Origin: Chelatococcus asaccharovorans | Lineage (GTDB): Bacteria; Pseudomonadota; Alphaproteobacteria; Rhizobiales; Beijerinckiaceae | Length of the DNA: 64,000 nt | NCBI RefSeq assembly: GCF_003201475.1 | Contig: NZ_QJJK01000010.1 | Location: 124,001 to 188,000 of the forward strand | Reading direction: 5' to 3' | In this document: one piece after another, positions 35,398-44,117 of the stretch | How the letters are laid out: every line of letters begins with the position of its first letter | Position numbering within the stretch: the stretch's first letter is position 1 | Translations under genes and position numbers: made by a program | Notes under the pieces: model-generated | Seen by the model: only the letters and a program-made list of their open reading frames with translations | The model's database searches: none | What the model was told of the DNA's origin: nothing

Positions 35398-36897
35398 TCA
35401 CGCGCGCCGCACTGCCGCAGTCTGTGAAGGTTGTTCCTGATTGCGCGTCAAGGCGCCCGTCGCGCCGAAAGCCTGGCCGATGCCGATCGCCACAGGTTGC
35501 GAGAGACCGATCGAGGCGACCACAGCCGCCAGGTCCTTCAGGCGCGTGGAGACGAGCGTCTGTTCGGGGCGACTGAGTGCGGATGCGACGGCGGCGGGCG
35601 TGTCGGCGGACAGGCCATGCGCGACGAGGCGGTCTGCGATCGCGCCCGCCGTCCGGCCGCTCATGTAAAAGATCGTCGTTGCCGAGGGATCGGCGATGGC
35701 CCGCCAGTCGACGTCCTCCGGCAGGCCGCCGCGGCGGGAGTGCCCGGTCACGAATCGCACGGATTTGGCATGGTCGCGGTGCGTCAGCGAAATGCCAAGC
35801 GCCGCAGCCATGGCGATGCCCGCGGTGATGCCGGGGACGATGTCCACCGGTATGCCTGCCGCCTGCAGCTGTGCAATTTCCTCACCGGCGCGGCCGAAGA
35901 GGGTGGGATCGCCGGATTTCAGGCGCACGACCCGTCTGCCCGCGCCGGCGAGCCGCACCATCAGGTCGTTGATGTCATCCTGGCGGCAGCTCTCGCGACC
36001 GCCGCGCTTGCCCACCAGGATGCGCTTGGCCTCCCGCCGCGCAAGCTCGAGCACCTCGTCTGAGACGAGATCGTCGAACAGGATGACATCCGCGCCCTGC
36101 AGCGCGCGAACGGCCTTCAGCGTCAGCAGTTCGGGATCGCCGGGACCCGCGCCGACGAGCGTGACGCGCCCACGGCCGATATCCGCATTCGCGGCGATCT
36201 GGTCGATCGCGGCGACAAGGTCCTGGGCGTCCTCCGCGCGTGGAGCCGGACCGAAGGCTCGGTCGCTGAAGCGCTCCCAGAAATCGCGCCGTCCTCGGCC
36301 CGGCCGCAGCCTCTCCGCGATGGTTGCCCGCATGGCCTGCGCCAGGGCCGCCCAATCGGCGAGCGATGCGGGCAGCAGGGTCTCGATCTTCCGCCGCAGT
36401 GCCTGGCCGAGGACCGGGGCTGCGCCATCGGTGGAGATGCCCACGACGACAGGCGAGCGGTTGACGATCGTGCCGAAGCTGAACTGACAGAAGGCTGGCC
36501 GATCGATGACATTGACCGGTACGCCGGCCGCCCGCGCCGCTCGCGAGAACGCCTCCGCCTCGGCGTCGCTCGCCGCGTCGATGACGGCGATGGCGCCATC
36601 CGCGAAGATGTCGGCGCCCCAGGGCCGGTCGTGATGGACGTAGCTGTGGCAGTCAGGGTCCTCCAAGCGCTCGACGAAGACCCGGGCCAGATCCCCGTGC
36701 CGCGCATAGACATGGACGCAAGCCCCGGCAGCGGCCAGAAGCTCCGCCTTCCATGCGGCCGCCTCCGTGCCACCGGCAACGATCGCCCGCTTGCCCCTGA
36801 GCGCGAGAAAGATCGGCAGGACCGCGAGCGGCGCCATGCGCGCGGGCGCCCGCGCGACGGGGGTGCGTTCACTCGGCTGCCTGGAGACGATGTGCAT
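35398..36897 (-). CDS. cysG: Siroheme synthase CysG (precorrin-2 dehydrogenase/ferrochelatase and SUMT)
   Basis: This 499-residue bifunctional enzyme has an N-terminal precorrin-2 dehydrogenase/ferrochelatase part at about 25-210 (KRAIVAGGTEAAAWKAELL, GVPVNVIDRPAFCQF) and a C-terminal uroporphyrinogen-III methyltransferase at about 235-480 (VTLVGAGPGDPELLTLKA, VVRLKSGDPTLFGR, PGITAG). It makes siroheme, the cofactor of NirB encoded upstream. ATG 36897 is preceded by AGGGGGA and lies within nasA, overlapping it by 29 bases. A much longer upstream frame in the same phase only shadows nasA. Last gene of the nitrate operon. Confidence 0.93.
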   Translation of the reverse strand: MHIVSRQPSERTPVARAPARMAPLAVLPIFLALRGKRAIVAGGTEAAAWKAELLAAAGACVHVYARHGDLARVFVERLEDPDCHSYVHHDRPWGADIFADGAIAVIDAASDAEAEAFSRAARAAGVPVNVIDRPAFCQFSFGTIVNRSPVVVGISTDGAAPVLGQALRRKIETLLPASLADWAALAQAMRATIAERLRPGRGRRDFWERFSDRAFGPAPRAEDAQDLVAAIDQIAANADIGRGRVTLVGAGPGDPELLTLKAVRALQGADVILFDDLVSDEVLELARREAKRILVGKRGGRESCRQDDINDLMVRLAGAGRRVVRLKSGDPTLFGRAGEEIAQLQAAGIPVDIVPGITAGIAMAAALGISLTHRDHAKSVRFVTGHSRRGGLPEDVDWRAIADPSATTIFYMSGRTAGAIADRLVAHGLSADTPAAVASALSRPEQTLVSTRLKDLAAVVASIGLSQPVAIGIGQAFGATGALTRNQEQPSQTAAVRRA

Positions 36898-39562
36898 CGA
36901 TAATCCCCCTGATTTCGGCGCGGCAGGAGCCGCAATTGGTGCCCGCCTGCAGCCTTTCGCCGACCGCCGCGACGGTCGTGCAGCCCGCCCCGACGGCCGC
37001 GGCGATCTGATTGACGCCGACACCGAAACAGGAGCAGACCGTCGCGCCGCGGTCGGAGGCACCGGCCACCGGACGCCCGGCGATGACGGAGAAGCGTGTG
37101 GGCTGGTCGGGACAATCGGCGGCGAGTTGCTCGACCGCCCAACTGCGGGAGACAGCGACAGCGTCGCGTGCCAGATAGAGTGCCGCCGCGAGACGGCGCC
37201 CTTCGAAGCAGGCGAAGCGATGCCGGCCCAAGGCCTCATCGTGGTAGACGAGCGTCTCGGCCTCCGGCGAGGCCGCGAACAGCCCCCGCGCGAGACCGGC
37301 CCAATCCCTGTCGCCGGCGAAGGCGAGTTCGACGCGCCAGCCGGCCTCGCACCGGGCGAGGCTCCAGTAATCCGCCGGGATCCCGTCCGGCTTGTGGCGC
37401 AGGACGGCAAATCCGTACCACTGCGCCGGAAAGCGGGTGACGGTGGCCCTGGAATGCTTCAGCGCCGGCTGCCCCGAATGCGGATCGGTCGCGGGCGCGA
37501 CGAGAACGCCGACGCGCGCGTTGGAGGCGAACTGGTCTGTCCAGTGGATCGGCACGAAGATCGATCCGGGCGCCTGCCGCCGGGTCACGAGCGCCCGGAC
37601 AAGGATAGCGCCACGCGGCGTCGCGACCCGCACGATGTCCGCATCGCCGATGCCATGCCGAGCGGCATCGTGGGGATGGATCTCGACGAATGGCTCGGCG
37701 AGGTGCTGCGAGAGCCGCGGGCTTTTGCCCGTCCGCGTCATCGTGTGCCAGTGGTCGCGTACGCGTCCGGTATTGAGGATGAGCGCGGACGCGTCCTGCG
37801 GCCACGTCTCGGCTTGAGCGGCGATGGCGATGAAGCGGGCCTTGCGATCCGGCGTGAAGAAGCCGCCCCCGGCGAAGAAGCGGATGTCGCCGGGCGCCTT
37901 CGCCTGCTGCGCCGTTTTCGTCTCCCGCGCCGCTGGCGCCGGCCACTGGAACGGCGTCAGCGCATCGTATTCTGCCGTACCGATAGCGGCATGGGCGCCG
38001 ATGTCGAAATCGCGCGCGCCGTTATTGTCGTAGGCGGACAAAGCCGCGTGTTCGGCGAAGATCGCAGCCGGGCCGGCATAGGAAAAGGCGGATCGGAAGC
38101 CCATTCTCCTGGCGACCTCGGCGACGATCCACCAATCCGGCCTTGCTTCCCCCGGCAAGGGCAGGAAGGGGCGCTGGCGCGAGATGCGCCGCTCCGAATT
38201 CGTCACCGTGCCGTCTTTTTCGCCCCAGGCAGCGGCCGGCAGCCTGACATCCGCGTAATGTCCCGTGTCGGTCGCCGCCAGGACATCCGAGACGACGACG
38301 AAGGGACAGTCCGCGAGGGCGGCGCGCACCTGATCGGCATCGGGCATGGAATCGACCGGATTGGTGGCCATGATCCACAGCGCCTTGACGCGCCCGTCGG
38401 CCACCGCCCGGAACAGGTCGACCGCCTTCAGCCCCGGCTTGTCCGCAATCGCCGGGGCCTTCCAGAAGCGTTGCACCCGCTCGCGATGCAGGGGATTGCC
38501 GAGCTCCATATGGGCGGCCAGCATATTGGCCATGCCGCCGACCTCGCGGCCGCCCATTGCATTGGGCTGGCCCGTCACCGAGAACGGCCCGGCGCCGGGC
38601 TTGCCGATGCGCCCTGTCGCGAGGTGACAGTTGATGATGGCATTGACCTTGTCGGTGCCCGCGGCCGACTGGTTGACGCCCTGGCTATAGACCGTCACCA
38701 CCTTCGGGGTTTGGGCGAACAGCCGGTAGAAGCGGTCGAGGTCGGCCGGTCGTATCCCCGTGCGGTTGGCGATCTCCATCCGGCCGAACGCGCGTGCGGC
38801 CGCGAGCGCGGCGTCGAACCCCGTCGTGTGGCGCTCGATATAGGCCGCATCCAACGCTCCCTGATCGGCGAGATAGGCGAGGAGCCCGGCGAAGAGCGCG
38901 ACATCGCCGTCCGCGCGGACAGGCAGATGCAGATCGGCGCTATCGGCAGTCATGGTGCGGCGCGGATCGATCACCACGACCCGCATGTCCGGCCGCTTCT
39001 CCCTGGCAGCGGCGATGCGCTGGTAGAGGACGGGATGGCACCAGGCGAGATTGCTCCCGACCAGGACGATAAGATCGGCCTGTTCGAGATCCGCGTAGGT
39101 GCCGGGAACCGTATCCGCCCCGAAGGCGCGGCGGTGCCCGGCGACCGATGACGCCATGCAGAGCCGCGAATTCGTGTCGATATTGGCCGAACCGATAAAG
39201 CCCTTCATCAGCTTGTTGGCGACGTAATAGTCCTCGGTGAGGAGCTGGCCGGACACGTAGAGAGCAACCGAATCCGGCCCATGGATCCGGACCGTCTCGC
39301 TGAACCGCCCGGCGACGAGATCCAGCGCCTCATCCCACGGCGCCCGCCGGCCGTCGATTTCGGGATAGAGCAACCGCCCGTCGAGCCCCGTGGTCTCCGC
39401 GAGGGCAGAGCCTTTCGAGCAGAGGCGGCCGAAATTGGCGGGATGGTCGGGATCACCCCGGACCTCCACGACGCCGCCCGCATCGGCCTTCGCCAGAACG
39501 CCGCATCCCACCCCGCAATAGGGGCAGGTCGTTTTCACCGGGCTCGCGTCCGCGATCGCCAT
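36869..39562 (-). CDS. nasA: Assimilatory nitrate reductase catalytic subunit with C-terminal BFD-type domain
   Basis: This 897-residue molybdopterin enzyme has [4Fe-4S] ligands Cys13, Cys16, Cys20 and Cys48 and the molybdenum-ligand position Cys135 (NSRLCMAS). Molybdopterin-binding regions follow, with the dinucleotide-binding domain at about 580-700 (LILNTGRVRDHWHTMTRTGKSP). The C-terminus carries a BFD-like [2Fe-2S] module with Cys843, Cys845, Cys877 and Cys880. It reduces nitrate to nitrite in the cytoplasm. The extra cluster domain is typical of NasA from proteobacteria and probably accepts electrons. Lies 6 bases after nirD. Confidence 0.96.
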   Translation of the reverse strand: MAIADASPVKTTCPYCGVGCGVLAKADAGGVVEVRGDPDHPANFGRLCSKGSALAETTGLDGRLLYPEIDGRRAPWDEALDLVAGRFSETVRIHGPDSVALYVSGQLLTEDYYVANKLMKGFIGSANIDTNSRLCMASSVAGHRRAFGADTVPGTYADLEQADLIVLVGSNLAWCHPVLYQRIAAAREKRPDMRVVVIDPRRTMTADSADLHLPVRADGDVALFAGLLAYLADQGALDAAYIERHTTGFDAALAAARAFGRMEIANRTGIRPADLDRFYRLFAQTPKVVTVYSQGVNQSAAGTDKVNAIINCHLATGRIGKPGAGPFSVTGQPNAMGGREVGGMANMLAAHMELGNPLHRERVQRFWKAPAIADKPGLKAVDLFRAVADGRVKALWIMATNPVDSMPDADQVRAALADCPFVVVSDVLAATDTGHYADVRLPAAAWGEKDGTVTNSERRISRQRPFLPLPGEARPDWWIVAEVARRMGFRSAFSYAGPAAIFAEHAALSAYDNNGARDFDIGAHAAIGTAEYDALTPFQWPAPAARETKTAQQAKAPGDIRFFAGGGFFTPDRKARFIAIAAQAETWPQDASALILNTGRVRDHWHTMTRTGKSPRLSQHLAEPFVEIHPHDAARHGIGDADIVRVATPRGAILVRALVTRRQAPGSIFVPIHWTDQFASNARVGVLVAPATDPHSGQPALKHSRATVTRFPAQWYGFAVLRHKPDGIPADYWSLARCEAGWRVELAFAGDRDWAGLARGLFAASPEAETLVYHDEALGRHRFACFEGRRLAAALYLARDAVAVSRSWAVEQLAADCPDQPTRFSVIAGRPVAGASDRGATVCSCFGVGVNQIAAAVGAGCTTVAAVGERLQAGTNCGSCRAEIRGIIDAHRLQAAE

Positions 39563-39568
39563 GGCCGG

Positions 39569-39898
39569 TTATGCCGCCTTGTCCGCGATCGCATCGAGCG
39601 CGATGAATAGACGCTCGCCCTCGACGTTCACAGGAATGGTCCTTACCGCGCCTTCATCGGCGCCGAGCGCCTTGCCGGTCTCGAGCGAGATGACCCAGTT
39701 GTGCAGCGGGCAGGTGACGGCGGCGCCATGGACTAGTCCCTGGCTCAGGGGGCCGCCCTTGTGCGGACATTGGTCCTCGATGGCGAAAATCTGATCATCC
39801 GCCGTCCGGAAGACGGCGATCCTGCCCTGCGGGGTCTGAACGCAGCGGGCGCCGCGGCGCGGGATGTCCTTCATCGAACCGATAGCGAACCATGTCAT
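39569..39898 (-). CDS. nirD: Nitrite reductase (NADH) small subunit NirD
   Basis: This 109-residue Rieske-fold protein has a complete cluster motif: Cys44-x-His46 (CPHKGGPL) and Cys63-x2-His66 (CPLHNW). Some NirD proteins have lost these ligands; here all four are present. It associates with NirB for NADH-dependent reduction of nitrite to ammonium. Five bases after nirB. Confidence 0.94.
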   Translation of the reverse strand: MTWFAIGSMKDIPRRGARCVQTPQGRIAVFRTADDQIFAIEDQCPHKGGPLSQGLVHGAAVTCPLHNWVISLETGKALGADEGAVRTIPVNVEGERLFIALDAIADKAA

Positions 39899-39903
39899 GG
39901 CGT

Positions 39904-42354
39904 TTACTCCGCTGCTGCCGCGTATCCGACGGTCGCCATCGGCTTGAACTCATGCTTGTCCTTGCCGGAAACCCGCTCGGACCAGGGATCGACCTGCGCG
40001 AAACGCTGCGAAAAGACGAAGCGGTCGAAATAGCCCCTGCGCCTCTCCCGATCGTCGAGGGTCTGGCGTTTGATCTCGGCGATGCCGACGCGCTTTGCCC
40101 ATTTGTAGATGCGCTCGTGATAGCGCGCCTGCTCGCGATACATCTGGGTGAGCGCGACGATCACCTCGAGCGCCTCGTCCTCGGTTCTGACGAGGCCGAG
40201 GACCTCCGTGCCCTTGATGTCGAGGCCCGCGGCACCGGCGAAATGGATCTCGAAACCGGAATCGACGCAGATCACGCCGACGTCCTTGCAGGTTGCCTCC
40301 GCGCAGTTGCGCGGGCAGCCGGAGACCGCCATCTTCACCTTGGCCGGTGTCCACGAGCCCCACATGAATTTCTCGATGCGGATGCCGAGCCCGGTCGAAT
40401 CCTGGGTGCCGAAGCGGCACCAGTCGGAGCCGACGCAGGTCTTCACTGTCCTCAGGCCCTTGGCATAGGCGTGGCCCGAGACGAAGCCGGCCGCGCCGAG
40501 GTCCGCCCAGACGGCCGGGAGATCCTCCTTCCGGATGCCGAGCATGTCGATGCGCTGGCCGCCGGTGACTTTGACGGCCGGGATGGCGAATTTGTCGACG
40601 ACATCGGCGATGGCGCGCAGTTCTCGGGCCGAGGTCATGCCGCCCCACATGCGGGGCACCACAGAATAGGTGCCGTCCTTCTGGATATTGGCGTGGACGC
40701 GCTCGTTGACGAAACGCGACTGGTAGTCGTCGGCATATTCATCCGGCCAATCACAGACGAGATAGTAGTTGAGCGCCGGCCGGCATTTGGCGCAGCCGCA
40801 GGAGGTCTTCCATTCCAGCTCCTGCATGACCGCCGGGATGGTCTTCAGACCCTTGGCCTTGATGAGCCGGCGCACGTCGTCGTGCCCGAGGCTCGTGCAG
40901 GAACACATCGGCTGAACGGCGGCGGGGTTGTAGCTGTCGCCGAGCGTCAGCACCATCAACTGCTCGACGAGCCCCGTGCACGAGCCGCAGGAGGCCGACG
41001 CCTTGGTATGGGCGCGGACGTCGTCGAGCGAGGTCAACCCCTTGCCTGCGATCGCGCCCGTGATCTTGCCCTTGCACACGCCGTTGCAGCCGCAGATCTC
41101 CGCATCATCCGGCAAGGCTGCAACGGCCGCCATAGGGTCCAGGGGGGCCCCTCCCTGGTAGGCCTGTCCGAAGATGAGCGTGTCGCGCATTTCGGAGATG
41201 TCCGTCTGCTTCTTCTTCAGGTCGTTGAACCAGGCCCCATCGGCCGTCTCGCCGTAGAGCACCGTGCCGATGATCCGGTTGTCCTTCAGGACGAGGCGCT
41301 TGTAGACCCCGGCGGATGCGTCGCGCAGCACGATCTCCTGGCGGTCGTCGCCATCGGCGAAATCGCCCAGCGAGAACAGGTCGATACCCGTGACCTTGAG
41401 CTTGGTGGGGGTATCCGCATGGACGAAGGCGGCGGTGTCGTCGCCGGCCAGCCGGGACGCGGCGACCCGCGCCATCTCATAGAGGGGCGCGACGAGCCCG
41501 TAGACCTGCCCACCCACCTCGGCGCATTCGCCGATCGCGAGAATGTCCGGATCGGACGTGCGCATGGCGTCGTCGACGACGATGCCGCGGTTGACGGCAA
41601 GGCCGGCATCCCTGGCGAGGGCGGCATTCGGCCTGATGCCGACGGCCATGACCACAAGGCTCGCGGGGACGACCGAGCCGTCGGCCAACGCCACCCCCTC
41701 GACGCGGGGATCACCGATGATCGCCTGCGTATTGGCCTTGGTGATCACCTTGATGCCGCGCTCCTCGACCGCCTTCTGCAGGAGGTAGCCGGCTGCCGGA
41801 TCCAGCTGCCGCTCCATCAGGGTCGGCATGACGTGCAGCACGGTGACGTCCATGCCGCGCGCGTTGAGGCCGGCCGCGGCTTCGAGCCCCAGCAGGCCCC
41901 CGCCGATGACGACCGCCTTCGCCCGCGACTGCGCGGCGAGCAGCATCGCATGGACGTCGTCGAGATCGCGGTAGGTGAGGACCCCCGGCAGGTTGTTGCC
42001 GGGAACCGGGATGATGAAGGGGACGGACCCGGTGGCAATCACCAGTCGGTCATAGCCCTCCGTCACGCCGTGGTCGGAGGTCACGGTTTTCGCCACCGGG
42101 TCGATGGCGATGATCCTGTGGCCCTTGTAGAGGGTGACGGCGTTGTCGACGTACCAGCGATCGCCGTGGATGACGATCTCTTCGTAGCTCTTCTCTCCCG
42201 ACAGCACGGGCGACAGCATGATGCGGTCGTAGTTCACGCGCGGTTCGGCGTTGAAGATGGTGACCGCATAGCGGCCGGGCGCCTGCTCGAAGAGATGTTC
42301 CAGCATGCGCCCCGGCGCCATGCCGTTGCCGATGATGACGAGTTTCTCGGTCAT
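39904..42354 (-). CDS. nirB: Nitrite reductase (NADH) large subunit NirB
   Basis: This is an 816-residue enzyme from ATG 42354, preceded by GAGGG; the longer upstream frame overlaps nrtD. The order of domains is an FAD/NADH-binding reductase module (LVIIGNGMAPGRMLEHL, VVIGGGLLGLEAAAGL), a BFD-type [2Fe-2S] module (CGCNGVCKGKI with CGSCTGLV), and a ferredoxin-like and siroheme/[4Fe-4S] C-terminal half with CVGSDWCRFG and CPRNCAEATCKDVGV, which provide the cluster cysteines. It transfers six electrons from NADH to nitrite, giving ammonium. Part of the nrtABD-nirBD-nasA-cysG operon. Confidence 0.96.
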   Translation of the reverse strand: MTEKLVIIGNGMAPGRMLEHLFEQAPGRYAVTIFNAEPRVNYDRIMLSPVLSGEKSYEEIVIHGDRWYVDNAVTLYKGHRIIAIDPVAKTVTSDHGVTEGYDRLVIATGSVPFIIPVPGNNLPGVLTYRDLDDVHAMLLAAQSRAKAVVIGGGLLGLEAAAGLNARGMDVTVLHVMPTLMERQLDPAAGYLLQKAVEERGIKVITKANTQAIIGDPRVEGVALADGSVVPASLVVMAVGIRPNAALARDAGLAVNRGIVVDDAMRTSDPDILAIGECAEVGGQVYGLVAPLYEMARVAASRLAGDDTAAFVHADTPTKLKVTGIDLFSLGDFADGDDRQEIVLRDASAGVYKRLVLKDNRIIGTVLYGETADGAWFNDLKKKQTDISEMRDTLIFGQAYQGGAPLDPMAAVAALPDDAEICGCNGVCKGKITGAIAGKGLTSLDDVRAHTKASASCGSCTGLVEQLMVLTLGDSYNPAAVQPMCSCTSLGHDDVRRLIKAKGLKTIPAVMQELEWKTSCGCAKCRPALNYYLVCDWPDEYADDYQSRFVNERVHANIQKDGTYSVVPRMWGGMTSARELRAIADVVDKFAIPAVKVTGGQRIDMLGIRKEDLPAVWADLGAAGFVSGHAYAKGLRTVKTCVGSDWCRFGTQDSTGLGIRIEKFMWGSWTPAKVKMAVSGCPRNCAEATCKDVGVICVDSGFEIHFAGAAGLDIKGTEVLGLVRTEDEALEVIVALTQMYREQARYHERIYKWAKRVGIAEIKRQTLDDRERRRGYFDRFVFSQRFAQVDPWSERVSGKDKHEFKPMATVGYAAAAE

Positions 42355-42362
42355 GGCGGCCC

Positions 42363-43160
42363 TCACGCGGCTTCCACGAAGCGGTGACGCTCGTAGAGAA
42401 ACTTGAGCACCGCCTCGCGGCATTTGAGGTAGGTTCGGTCGGAAGCGAGCGCGATGCGGCTGCGCGGGCGCTCAAGCGGAACCTCCAGCACGTCGCCGAT
42501 GGTGGCAGCGGGACCGTTGGTCATCATCACGATGCGATCGGAGAGGAGGACGGCTTCGTCCACATCGTGGGTGATCATGATCACCGTATTGCCGAGCGTC
42601 TGGTGGATCTGCATGATCTGGTCCTGCAGATGCGCGCGTGTCAGGGCATCCAGCGCGCCGAACGGCTCGTCGAGCAGCAGGAGCTTCGGCTCCATGGCGA
42701 GCGCGCGGGCGATGCCGACGCGCTGCTTCATGCCGCCGGAGATTTCGCCTGGACGCTTGTCCGCCGCATGCGTCATCTGCACCAGTTCGAGATTGCGCAT
42801 CGTCCATTCCCGTCGCTCTTCACGGGACTTGCTGCGGCTGAACAGCTTGTCGACCGCAAGTGCGACGTTCTCGTAGACGGTGAGCCAGGGAAGCAGGGAA
42901 TGGTTCTGGAAAACGACGGCCCGATCCGGTCCCGGGTCATCCACCACCTTTCCGTCCAGGAGAACCGCGCCCACGCTGGACGGCGTCAGGCCGGCGACGA
43001 TGTTGAGCAGCGTCGACTTTCCGCAGCCCGAATGACCGATGATCGAGATGTACTCGCCCTTCTCGACGCCGAGCGTGACATCGCGAAGGACTTCGGTCTT
43101 CGAACGGTCGCGCTGATAGATCTTTCCGATCCCCTCGATGGAGAGATAATGATGGGCCAT
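42363..43160 (-). CDS. nrtD: Nitrate/nitrite ABC transporter ATPase NrtD
   Basis: This 265-residue ATPase has Walker A GHSGCGKS at 42-49, signature ISGGMKQRVGIARAL and Walker B LLLLDEPFGALDALTR, in the NrtD/SsuB/TauB group. The C-terminal segment LKCREAVLKFLYERH is typical for NrtD. It energises the NrtAB importer. There is no NrtC, so this ATPase probably forms a homodimer. Lies 11 bases after nrtB and 8 bases before nirB. Confidence 0.93.
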   Translation of the reverse strand: MAHHYLSIEGIGKIYQRDRSKTEVLRDVTLGVEKGEYISIIGHSGCGKSTLLNIVAGLTPSSVGAVLLDGKVVDDPGPDRAVVFQNHSLLPWLTVYENVALAVDKLFSRSKSREERREWTMRNLELVQMTHAADKRPGEISGGMKQRVGIARALAMEPKLLLLDEPFGALDALTRAHLQDQIMQIHQTLGNTVIMITHDVDEAVLLSDRIVMMTNGPAATIGDVLEVPLERPRSRIALASDRTYLKCREAVLKFLYERHRFVEAA

Positions 43161-43171
43161 GATCGTGCTCC

Positions 43172-44068
43172 TCAGGCTGCGCTGGTGCCGCGCGTGACGC
43201 GGTTGCCGATGAAGGCGACGATCCGGTCGAGCACGAAGCCGACCAGACCGACATAAATCAGGGCGAGAATGATGTCGCTGATGAGCGAGGAGTTCCAGGC
43301 ATCCCAGATAAAGAAGCCGATGCCGACACCGCCGATCAGCATTTCGGCTGCCACAATAGCAAGCCAGGACAGACCAATACCGATCCGCAGCCCCGTAAAG
43401 ATGTAAGGCGCGGCGGCCGGAAGCATGATCTTGCGGAAATACTCTATTCCATTGAGCCGCAACACGCGGGCTACGTTGACGTAATCGGCTGGAATGTTAC
43501 GAATACCCACGGCCGTGTTGATGATTATTGGCCATATGGCGGTGATGAAAATGACGAAGATGGCTGACGGCTCCCCGTCGCGGAATGCGGCGAGGGACAG
43601 CGGCAGCCATGCCAGGGGTGGCACGGTGCGTAGCACCTGGAAGATCGGGTCCAGTCCGCGCATGGCGAGGCTCGATTGCCCGATAAGGACGCCGAGCGCG
43701 ATGCCTGCGAAAGAGGCAAGCGCGTAACCGAGAGCCACGCGCTTCAGGCTCGCATAGAGCTGCCAGCCCATGCCCTTGTCGTTGCCGCCATTGTCGTAGA
43801 ACGGGTTCACGATCAGGTTCCAGGTGTCGGTGAGCACCTGCGAGGGAGGCGGTAGCGAAGATGTCGGGCGGGAGCAGAGCAACTCCCACACAAGAACGAT
43901 CACCGCCAGTGTCATGAGCGGCGGCAGAAGATGTGCCGCGACCTTGCCGATTTGGCGCTGGATGGTTTGGGCGAGGTTCTTCCGGGGTAGCGGAAGCGTA
44001 TGGATCGTCGCGCCCGGGCGGGGCGACGGGGCTGCAGCGGGGAGCGTCTTTGCCGCCGTGGCTGTCAT
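43172..44068 (-). CDS. nrtB: Nitrate ABC transporter permease NrtB
   Basis: This 298-residue inner-membrane permease has about six helices; residues 1-35 form a long polar N-terminus with a proline-rich stretch. Markers are PPPSQVLTDTWNLIVNPF, GMGWQLYASLKRVALGYALA, PLAWLPLSLAAF and the EAA loop (VARVLRLNGIEYFRKIMLPAAAP), as in NrtB/CmpB. Forms the channel for nitrate/nitrite. Confidence 0.94.
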   Translation of the reverse strand: MTATAAKTLPAAAPSPRPGATIHTLPLPRKNLAQTIQRQIGKVAAHLLPPLMTLAVIVLVWELLCSRPTSSLPPPSQVLTDTWNLIVNPFYDNGGNDKGMGWQLYASLKRVALGYALASFAGIALGVLIGQSSLAMRGLDPIFQVLRTVPPLAWLPLSLAAFRDGEPSAIFVIFITAIWPIIINTAVGIRNIPADYVNVARVLRLNGIEYFRKIMLPAAAPYIFTGLRIGIGLSWLAIVAAEMLIGGVGIGFFIWDAWNSSLISDIILALIYVGLVGFVLDRIVAFIGNRVTRGTSAA

Positions 44069-44117
44069 TGCGGGTTCCTTCCAGGCTGGTTCGCGGAGCG
44101 GGCGTCGCTGCGACGCG

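Noticed and set aside
36898-37410. N-terminal extension of cysG by 171 codons
   Set aside because: This part lies wholly within nasA in another phase and reads as low-complexity Ser/Arg/Pro sequence. The ATG at 36897 has a strong ribosome site.
36767-39151. Plus-strand open frame of 794 codons opposite nasA
   Set aside because: nasA has all cluster cysteines on the minus strand. The plus frame has no recognisable protein features.
39892-42387. Plus-strand open frame of 831 codons opposite nirB
   Set aside because: nirB on the minus strand has complete FAD, Fe-S and siroheme motifs. The plus frame is a compositional mirror rich in Asp, Arg, His and Val.
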